Position numbers and translations under genes: made by a program. From NCBI RefSeq assembly GCF_014648475.1, contig NZ_BMRE01000020.1, positions 1 to 64,000 of the forward strand: DNA of 64,000 nucleotides, given 5' to 3'. The notes under the pieces were generated by a model. It worked only from the letters and a program-made list of their open reading frames with translations, had not been told where the DNA came from and did no database searches. Position 1 is the first letter of the stretch. Each line of letters opens with the position of its first letter. Positions 58,258 to 64,000 of the stretch are shown piece by piece. This stretch comes from Lentzea flava (GTDB lineage: Bacteria; Actinomycetota; Actinomycetes; Mycobacteriales; Pseudonocardiaceae).

Positions 58258-58330
58258 ACCCCCGCGGGCTCAGGCGCTGCGCGCCTTCGCGACAGATGTT
58301 GGAGTAAGTCCCCGCAAGGTTCACTCCACT

Positions 58331-58404
58331 CGGAGCGAGTTGTGTTCGCGGAAAGCGCGAACCTGCTCGCTCCGTTGTGTTTTCTGGGGGTGCAACCCCC
58401 AGAA
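58331..58404. repeat. Nested hairpin plus repeat copy E
   Basis: Two structures in tandem. First, CGGAGCGAG (58331-58339) pairs with CTCGCTCCG (58366-58374), enclosing TTCGCG/CGCGAA (58345-58350, 58356-58361). Second, TTCTGGGGGT-GCA-ACCCCCAGAA (58382-58404), a perfect 10-bp stem of the dispersed family. The whole stretch 58223-58570 has no credible gene. Confidence 0.65.
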
Positions 58405-58572
58405 ACCGCCCGGCGGGCTTCGCACCCGGACCCCGGCCGATTGTCGTGGAGTTGTTGTCTGGCTTCGGGTGCGACATGGATTTTGTTGCTGGAGCAGGCG
58501 TGCAACGGGTTCAGCTGGATCGCGACCTGATCGCACGGTGATATGGGATGTCCTTCACGCCCATCGGCGGGT

Positions 58573-58793
58573 TTACTCCGGGCGGCCCAGAACCTTCACG
58601 GTGTCGACGAAGAATTCGACGAGGAAGTAGAACGCATACCCGCCGTGTCGCCGCCGCCGGCGACCACGACCGGATCGATGTTGTGTGCGAGCGTGACGCC
58701 CAGCCGAGCTTGGTGCAGCCCGGCAACGGAGCCGGCTCGTCGGCAGGTCAGCGAAGGTGCGTCGGACGGGTTCGTGTCGAGGGCGACCTGAGC
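58573..58793 (-). pseudogene. Possible gene remnant with a frame break
   Basis: On the minus strand a protein-like stretch (VALDTNPSDAPSLTCRRAG onward, including LGVTLAHNIDPVVVAGG) leads into GGDTAG, and only after a one-base shift near 58630 continues as YAFYFLVEFFVDTVKVLG to a TAA at 58573. Neither frame alone reads well throughout. It could be a decayed C-terminal fragment; the family is not recognised. Confidence 0.25.
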
Positions 58794-59425
58794 TACGCGC
58801 CGGAGTCGGGCAAGGGGCGTCGGCACAGTTCGCGAGCTTCGTCGGCGGACAGGCCGAACATGCGCAGGAGATCCTCGGTGACCTGGTCGGTCGCCGCGGC
58901 GGCGTCACGGTCGGGCTGGTCGTGCAGCAGCCGGCCGAGGCACAGCATCGCGCCGGCCGCGGTGACCATGGCGAGTTCGGGGTCGCGCACGGTGAATCGG
59001 CCCGCTTCGACGGCGGCCTCGATGTCGCGGCGGGCTCTGGGTGCCAGCCCGCGTTCGGACGTTGCCAGGCTGAGTTCGTTGTTCAGCAGCACACGGCTCA
59101 GCTCGGGTTGCAGGCGGTGCAGGCGGCCGCTCAGCCGGAAGCTCTGCGCGAACGCCAGCGCCGGGTCGTCCAGCTCTGCGGTCAGTTCGTCGAGCAAGGC
59201 GCCGTAGCGGTCGAGCGCGTCCTCCACGGCGGCCTGGTAGAGCTGCTCCTTGCTCTCGAAGTGGTTGTAGAACGAGCCCATTCCGACGTCGGCGGCCTGC
59301 GTGATCTCCAGGATCGGGACGTTCGTGTTCCCGGCCGCGATGAAGGTCTGGGCTGCCTGGAGCAGCGCGGCACGGGTGCGCGCCTTGCGTCGCGTCAACC
59401 GGTCGCCGGTCACCTGCTCGGCCAT
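58793..59425 (-). CDS. TetR family transcriptional regulator
   Basis: A 210-residue regulator: TRAALLQAAQTFIAAGNTNVP, then the recognition region ITQAADVGMGSFYNHFESKEQLYQAAV, followed by the ligand domain. ATG 59425 is six bases behind TAAGGT (59437-59432), so leaderless. It is divergent from the aromatic-degradation operon, with palindromic TGACGAT elements in between, and is very likely its repressor. Confidence 0.94.
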   Translation of the reverse strand: MAEQVTGDRLTRRKARTRAALLQAAQTFIAAGNTNVPILEITQAADVGMGSFYNHFESKEQLYQAAVEDALDRYGALLDELTAELDDPALAFAQSFRLSGRLHRLQPELSRVLLNNELSLATSERGLAPRARRDIEAAVEAGRFTVRDPELAMVTAAGAMLCLGRLLHDQPDRDAAAATDQVTEDLLRMFGLSADEARELCRRPLPDSGA

Positions 59426-59441
59426 GCCCTCACCTTAGCTG

Positions 59442-59512
59442 ATCGTCACAGAACTGAGGAAATCGTCAGAGTCGCTTGACTGACGATACGGTCGTAAGTG
59501 ACGATATCGTCA
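59442..59512. promoter_or_regulatory. TetR operators of the aromatic operon
   Basis: A perfect 14-bp palindrome TGACGATATCGTCA stands at 59499-59512, directly before the ribosome site of the dioxygenase gene. Further half-sites occur at 59442-59449 (ATCGTCAC), 59462-59469 (ATCGTCAG) and 59481-59487 (TGACGAT, continuing to the imperfect mate GGTCGTA). The spacing covers both divergent promoters. Confidence 0.75.
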
Positions 59513-59529
59513 ACTAGAAGGGAGGGGCG

Positions 59530-60654
59530 ATGATCGATCACCACGCTGACCTGCACAGCGAGCAGGGCGCGTTGCCAGGGGAACATCCGGGGAGGGCGGG
59601 CAATCCGGTCATCAAGGTGCACGACCTGGCGTGGCTGGAGTTCGAGAAGCCGGACCTGGGCAAGGCGGAACTGTTCGCGCACGCCTTCGGTTTCACCACG
59701 TCGCTGCGCACCGCGGACGAGCTGCAGTTGCGCGGCACCGACCCTGGTGCGCCCTGCGTGCTGATCCGGCGCGGCTCGCGGTCGCGGTTCACCGGACCGG
59801 CGTTCCTGGCCGCTGACCCGGCGGACGTGCTTCGCCTGGCGGACGCGACCGGGCGCCAGGTGACGCGCCTGCCGGAGAGCCTCGGCGGGGTCACCGCGGA
59901 CCTGCACGACCCGAGCGGCGCCCGAGTGCGGGTCGTGTCCGGCACGCACGAACTCCCGGCGTTGCCGGGGCAGGAGCCGCTGACCTTGAACTTCGGGCAC
60001 GACGTCAGGCGGGTGAACGCCACCCAGCGGCCGCGGCGGGAGCCGGTCAGGGTGCAGCGGCTCGGTCACGTCGTGCTGCAGACGACGAAATACCGCGAAA
60101 CGCTCGACTGGTACCTCAGCCACCTCGGCCTGATCGTGAGCGACTTCCTCTACTACCCGGGCCGGCGCGCACGGGGACCGGTGATGAGCTTCATCCGCTG
60201 CGACCGCGGCGACACCCCCACCGATCACCACACCCTCGCGCTGGTGCTCGGACCGGCGAACCGGTACGTGCACTCGGCCTACCAGGTGCCCGACCTCGAT
60301 TCGCTCGCCGCCGGCGGCGAGTACCTGCTCGACCAGGGCTACCGGCGGTCGTGGGGCATCGGCCGGCACGTCCAGGGCAGCCAGCTGTTCGACTACTGGC
60401 GCGACCCCGACGGGTTCCTCGTCGAGCACTTCAGCGACGGCGACATGTTCGACTGCTCGCTGGAGCCGGGCTGGGCGCCGATGACCGCGTCGGGGCTCGC
60501 CCAGTGGGGGCCGCCCGCCACCAAGGACTTCCTCGGCGTCAGACCCGGCCGGGAGGCGTTCAGTGAGCTGCGCGCCGTCATCGACGCGCTGCGCGAGGAG
60601 AACGAGTTCGACTTCGACCGCCTTCGCGGCCTGCTGAAAGTAGCTGTGTCATGA
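59530..60654 (+). CDS. VOC-family extradiol dioxygenase-like enzyme
   Basis: A 374-residue two-domain VOC protein. The N-terminal domain (KVHDLAWLEFEKPDLGK) is degenerate; the C-terminal domain has a full 2-His-1-Glu iron set, RLGHVVLQTTKY, DHHTLALVLG and GFLVEHFSDGDMFD. That is the catechol 2,3-dioxygenase type of ring cleavage. It heads the operon, ATG 59530 behind AAGGGAGGGG, and is under the TetR operators. The substrate is probably a catechol made by the FAD hydroxylase downstream. Confidence 0.85.
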   Translation: MIDHHADLHSEQGALPGEHPGRAGNPVIKVHDLAWLEFEKPDLGKAELFAHAFGFTTSLRTADELQLRGTDPGAPCVLIRRGSRSRFTGPAFLAADPADVLRLADATGRQVTRLPESLGGVTADLHDPSGARVRVVSGTHELPALPGQEPLTLNFGHDVRRVNATQRPRREPVRVQRLGHVVLQTTKYRETLDWYLSHLGLIVSDFLYYPGRRARGPVMSFIRCDRGDTPTDHHTLALVLGPANRYVHSAYQVPDLDSLAAGGEYLLDQGYRRSWGIGRHVQGSQLFDYWRDPDGFLVEHFSDGDMFDCSLEPGWAPMTASGLAQWGPPATKDFLGVRPGREAFSELRAVIDALREENEFDFDRLRGLLKVAVS

Positions 60655-61586
60655 GCATTTCCGTCCTGCGCACCGCCGACGCCTGGTGGGTGGCCACCCC
60701 GGCAGGGGCGGCCGAGGTCGCCACCGACGCCACGACCACCGCACAACTGCTGGCCGACCGGGAAGCCCTCGACGTTGCGGCGGCGAGCGGGCCCACGGTC
60801 GACGTGGCGACCCTCGACCTCGTCTCGCCGGTCACCGCCCCGTGCCGGCTGGTCGCCCAGATGACCAACTTCGCCTCGCACGTCAAGGACACCGGCGGGA
60901 ACCCGGACACCGTGCCGCTGACGTTCTTCCGCAAGTCGTCCGGCTCGATCAGCGGTCCGCACGACGACGTGGTGCGGCCCGCCCACGTGCGGCTGCTGGA
61001 CTACGAAGTCGAGATCGGCCTCCTCATCGGCGCGGAGATCCCGGTCGGCACGGAGATCGGCGAGGACGTCTCCGGGTACGTCGCGGGTCTCGTCGTGACC
61101 AACGACATCTCCGCGCGCGACATCCAGCTGCCCCAGACCCAGTTCTATGAGGCCAAGTCCTACCCGACGTTCACCCCCACCGGGCCTGCGCTGGTCCTGC
61201 TCGACGCCGACGAGCTCAAGCGGTTCACCGATCTGCGGTTGACGCTGACCGTCAACGGCGAAACCCGCCAGAACCAGTCGGTCGCCGACATGATCTACCA
61301 GCCGGCCGAGGCCCTCCGTGCCCTCACCCGCTTCCAACGGCTCGATCCGGGCGACCTCGTCCTGACCGGCACCCCCGTCGGCACGGCGTTGTCCGCCCCG
61401 CCCAAGCCGGTGGAGATCATCGGTTCTCTCCTGCCACCGGCGCTCAAGTGGAAGCTGTTCTTCCGCGGCCAGCAACGGAATCCCCGCTACCTCCAGGACG
61501 GCGACGTCATCGAGGCCACCGTGGCCACCGACGACGGCGCGATCGACCTGGGCACCCAGCGCACGGTGGTGAGGCACGCCCGATGA
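60651..61586 (+). CDS. Fumarylacetoacetate hydrolase family protein
   Basis: A 311-residue FAH-fold enzyme. Metal ligands are in LDYEVEIGLLIG and VVTNDISARDIQLP; FFRKSSGSISGPHD holds the catalytic His region; PGDLVLTGTPVGTA and GDVIEATVAT complete the fold. It hydrolyses or hydrates ring-cleavage products. ATGA overlap with the dioxygenase gene (60651-60654) shows translational coupling. The next gene overlaps its stop likewise. Confidence 0.92.
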   Translation: MSISVLRTADAWWVATPAGAAEVATDATTTAQLLADREALDVAAASGPTVDVATLDLVSPVTAPCRLVAQMTNFASHVKDTGGNPDTVPLTFFRKSSGSISGPHDDVVRPAHVRLLDYEVEIGLLIGAEIPVGTEIGEDVSGYVAGLVVTNDISARDIQLPQTQFYEAKSYPTFTPTGPALVLLDADELKRFTDLRLTLTVNGETRQNQSVADMIYQPAEALRALTRFQRLDPGDLVLTGTPVGTALSAPPKPVEIIGSLLPPALKWKLFFRGQQRNPRYLQDGDVIEATVATDDGAIDLGTQRTVVRHAR

Positions 61587-62089
61587 CCGGAAACCTGCTG
61601 TGGCCGGAGTACTCCGCCCCCACCGACATCGCCGCGATCGAAGCAGTGCACGGGCACGTCCTCGACGGCCTCGACCCCGACGGGTTCGTCCACCTCGCCG
61701 GCCGCGCCAAGGACCTCATCATCCGCGGTGGCCACAACATCGACCCCGCGCTCGTCGAGGACGCCCTGCTCGCCCACCCCGCGGTCACCGCCGCCGGTGC
61801 GGTGGGCCGGCCGGACGTCCACTCCGGCGAGGTACCTGTCACGGTGCTCGACGCCCTGCCGCTCACCGACCTCGGCAAGCCGTACAAGGTCGCCTTGCGC
61901 GCCGACGCCACCCGCCGCGAGCTCATCGAAGCGCTGGCCGGCGTGCCCGGCGTGCTCGACGTCGAAGCCGAGATCGACGAGGGCTCGGTCATCGCGGCGG
62001 TGCGGACCTCGGACGACGCCGACGAGCCGGCGAGCAAGGCGGTCCTCGGTCGCTACGCGATCGGCTGGCGCCTGGCGGGTGCCTCGTGA
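61583..62089 (+). pseudogene. In-frame acyl-CoA synthetase remnant (C-terminal region)
   Basis: A 168-codon open frame (ATGA overlap at 61583). Residues from about 38 on, DGFVHLAGRAKDLIIRGGHN then EDALLAHPAVTAAGAVGRPD and GEVPV, match the C-terminal lid of AMP-forming acyl-CoA synthetases, including the hinge and the A8-type motif. But the 400-odd residue nucleotide domain is absent, and GEVPV joins directly to LDALPLTDLGKPYKVALRAD, skipping the usual 40 or so residues. Lys in GKPYK, the catalytic lysine, is kept. The enzyme cannot adenylate as such. Confidence 0.75.
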
Positions 62090-63600
62090 CCGACGTTCCC
62101 GTGGTGATCATCGGCGCGGGCCCGACCGGCCTCACCGCCGCCACTTTGCTGGCCCAGTACGGCATCGAGTCCCTCGTGCTCGACCGGTGGGAGACGATCT
62201 ACCCGCAGCCACGCGCCGTCCACCTCGACGACGAGATCTGCCGCGTGCTCGGCCGGCTCGGCCTCTACCAGGAGTTCTCGCAGATCTCCTGGCGCTGCAA
62301 CGGTTTGCGGCTCGTGGACCGGGACATGCGCGTGCTCGCGGAGTTCCAGCGCGACGCGGCGAACGGCAGGCACGGCTACCCCGAGGCCAGCATGTTCGAC
62401 CAACCCGAACTGGAAGCGCTCCTGCGCAAGGGACTCGAGCGGCACCGCGCGGCCACGATGCGCGGCGGTGTCGAAGTGACCTCACTCGCCCCGGAGTTCG
62501 ACGGTGTGCGAGTCGCGTTCACCGACTCGGCCGGACGGCCGGACTCGGTGCGCGCGCAGTACGTGCTCGGCTGCGACGGAGCGAACAGCCTGACCCGGAC
62601 CTCGATCGGCGCCGTCATGCGCGACCTCGGGTTCACCCAGCGCTGGCTCGTCGTCGACATCCGCACCGACGTCGAGCTCGGCGCCTGGGAAGGGGTGCAC
62701 CAGGTCTCCGATCCGGTCCGGGCCGCCACCTACATGCGCGTCGGCGAGAACCGCTACCGCTGGGAATTCCAGCTGACCGACGGCGAAACCGCAGACGACT
62801 ACCGCGAACCGGCCGCGCTGCTCCCGTTGATCAAGCCGTGGACGGGGGAGGCGCCTGCCGACCGGTTCGAGATCGTCCGCGTCGCCGAGTACACCTTCCG
62901 CGCCCAGGTCGCCGACCGCTGGCGCGATCGGCGGGTCTTCCTGCTGGGCGACGCCGCCCACCTCACCCCGCCGTTCATCGGGCAGGGCATGGGCGCCGGG
63001 ATGCGCGACGCCGTGAACCTCGCCTGGAAGCTCGCCGGCGTGCTGGACGGGACGCTCGCGGACACCGTCCTCGGCAGCTACGAGGCAGAACGCAAACCCC
63101 ACGCCACCGCCATGATCCGGCTCGCCAAGCTGATCGGCACCGCGATGACAGAAGGCGGCGAACTCGGCAACCTCCTCCGCCGCGTCGCCGCACCGCGCCT
63201 GCACCTCGTGCCCGGCCTGCGCAAGCGCGTGCTCGCCACCGAAACCCCGGCCCTGCACCGCTCCGCTCTGGTCGTGCGCCCGCGGCTGGGGCACTCCCTG
63301 GCCGGGCGGCAATGCCCCAACGCACCCGTCGGTGGCGGCCGCCGTCTCGACGACGTGACAGCGGGCCGGTTCGCCCTCATCAGCACCACCGAGCCGGCAC
63401 CCGCCCAGCGCGCGGACATCGAACGACGCGGAGCCGTGCTCGTGGTGGCCCGGCCGGGAAGTCCCCTGCACCACTGGCTGCGCCGCGGCTTCGCCCACGC
63501 CGCGGTCGTCCGTCCTGACGCGACAGTCCACAGCGCAGGCCGCGACCTGGCCGCCCTCTGCGCGGCGATACCTGCTCGCCAGCCGAGCAAAACCCCGTGA
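62086..63600 (+). CDS. FAD-dependent aromatic hydroxylase (MhpA-like)
   Basis: A 504-residue flavin monooxygenase: FAD dinucleotide motif VVIIGAGPTGLTAATLLAQYG, DG motif YVLGCDGANSLTR, GD motif FLLGDAAHLTPPFIGQGMGAG. Closest to 3-(3-hydroxyphenyl)propionate and resorcinol-type hydroxylases. It adds a hydroxyl group to give a catechol for the dioxygenase in the same operon. GTG 62086 overlaps the remnant's stop (GTGA). A C-terminal thioredoxin-like region follows, as in the family. Confidence 0.93.
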   Translation: MTDVPVVIIGAGPTGLTAATLLAQYGIESLVLDRWETIYPQPRAVHLDDEICRVLGRLGLYQEFSQISWRCNGLRLVDRDMRVLAEFQRDAANGRHGYPEASMFDQPELEALLRKGLERHRAATMRGGVEVTSLAPEFDGVRVAFTDSAGRPDSVRAQYVLGCDGANSLTRTSIGAVMRDLGFTQRWLVVDIRTDVELGAWEGVHQVSDPVRAATYMRVGENRYRWEFQLTDGETADDYREPAALLPLIKPWTGEAPADRFEIVRVAEYTFRAQVADRWRDRRVFLLGDAAHLTPPFIGQGMGAGMRDAVNLAWKLAGVLDGTLADTVLGSYEAERKPHATAMIRLAKLIGTAMTEGGELGNLLRRVAAPRLHLVPGLRKRVLATETPALHRSALVVRPRLGHSLAGRQCPNAPVGGGRRLDDVTAGRFALISTTEPAPAQRADIERRGAVLVVARPGSPLHHWLRRGFAHAAVVRPDATVHSAGRDLAALCAAIPARQPSKTP

Positions 63601-63660
63601 GACGGGGGACCACACGCGTGGCCGCGACAGCGCGGCCGCACCGGTCGACGGCGCCCGGAA

Positions 63661-64000
63661 GCGCTCGACCAGCTCGGCGAGGTGACCGGCGGGGCCGTGA
63701 ACGTCGGCCTCACGATCCTGCACCACCCGGCGCTCGCGCTACCAGCCGTTCGGCCCCGGTTTCCTCACCGACGGGATTCTCCCGGCCCGCGAACGGGAAC
63801 TGGTCACCCTCCGCACCTCCTGGCGGTGCCGCAGCACCTGCGAATGGGCCCACCACACGAAAATCGGCCAGGCCTGCGGGATTTCCACGGAGGAGTTCCG
63901 CCGGGTCACCTCCGACGACCTCAGCGAGGGCCGGGTCCGGATGCCGATCTCCTGGACGCCGTCGACGCCGTGGTGCGTGATCGTTCGCTGCCCGAAGCGC
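63661..64000 (+). pseudogene. Carboxymuconolactone decarboxylase-family gene, frameshifted
   Basis: The family signature is spread over two frames. Frame one has LGEVTGGAVNVGLTILHHPALA (63673 onward, split here at 20 residues), frame two, from about 63740, YQPFGPGFLTDGILPARERE and WRCRSTCEWAHHTKIGQACG, and from about 63940 frame one again, DADLLDAVDAVVRDRSLPEA. Two single-base shifts that cancel each other separate them. Either a decayed gene or sequencing error; the window cuts it off. Confidence 0.6.

Overview
The window is very GC-rich actinobacterial chromosome. Supporting signs are strong third-position G/C, many GTG starts, actinobacteria-only families (whiB7, DUF4191, UPF0182, PPA1309, DUF2342, DUF5679) and a tmRNA tag ending ALAA. 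The mix of genes and the dispersed GC hairpin repeats fit a Pseudonocardiaceae-type actinomycete. That placement is inference.

Layout. 0-0.3 kb: the 3' end of an rRNA operon (23S tail, 5S, terminator). 0.3-5.1 kb: two tandem GNAT genes, an Lrp regulator divergent from a rhodanese, a class I amidotransferase, and a PiT phosphate transporter with a small membrane partner. 5.1-13.2 kb: the nitrogen block, with glnE (adenylylates glutamine synthetase) and, facing it, glnA behind a full four-element GlnR box. Between them lie an oxidoreductase, a convergent NADAR/Nudix pair and small proteins. 13.2-15.7 kb: RDD protein, an AraC/DUF1330 pair and DUF4191.

15.7-30.5 kb is a conserved actinobacterial block also known from Mycobacterium (Rv3198c-Rv3193c): uvrD2, whiB7 with a long attenuator leader, ABC1 kinase, an E1/TOMM-like protein, DUF5679, YgjP-type peptidase, DUF2342, a PDZ/Lon-like protease, PPA1309 and UPF0182. 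A methyltransferase, a zinc ribbon, a 139-bp tandem repeat and an AbiEi-like gene are inserted in it. Two identical initiator tRNA genes follow. 31.7-39.1 kb holds padR, then the division and ribosome-rescue set prfB-ftsE-ftsX-smpB, an amidohydrolase, a two-component system and ssrA (tmRNA).

39.4-58 kb is more variable: L,D-transpeptidase, two GlxA-type regulators, an HD protein, a reductase, an APC permease-GNAT-enolase superfamily racemase operon, a glycosyltransferase/HD pair, a Tat-exported cholesterol-oxidase-like enzyme overlapping hrpB, a GT2/GNAT pair, MFS exporter, DsbA-like protein, PaaK-like ligase and tRNA-Ala. 58-64 kb ends in repeat-rich DNA and a TetR-controlled aromatic-degradation operon: extradiol-type dioxygenase, fumarylacetoacetase-type hydrolase, an in-frame acyl-CoA synthetase remnant, an FAD hydroxylase and a frameshifted carboxymuconolactone decarboxylase.

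A recurring theme is leaderless transcription: about twenty genes have a TANNNT -10 box ending 5-8 bases before the start codon and no Shine-Dalgarno. The most interesting region is the whiB7 leader (17.8-18.3 kb). It combines an AT-rich autoregulation-type promoter, a 20-codon upstream frame with three consecutive CTA codons, a second upstream frame with a strong ribosome site, and a terminator that can pair alternatively with that frame's 3' end.
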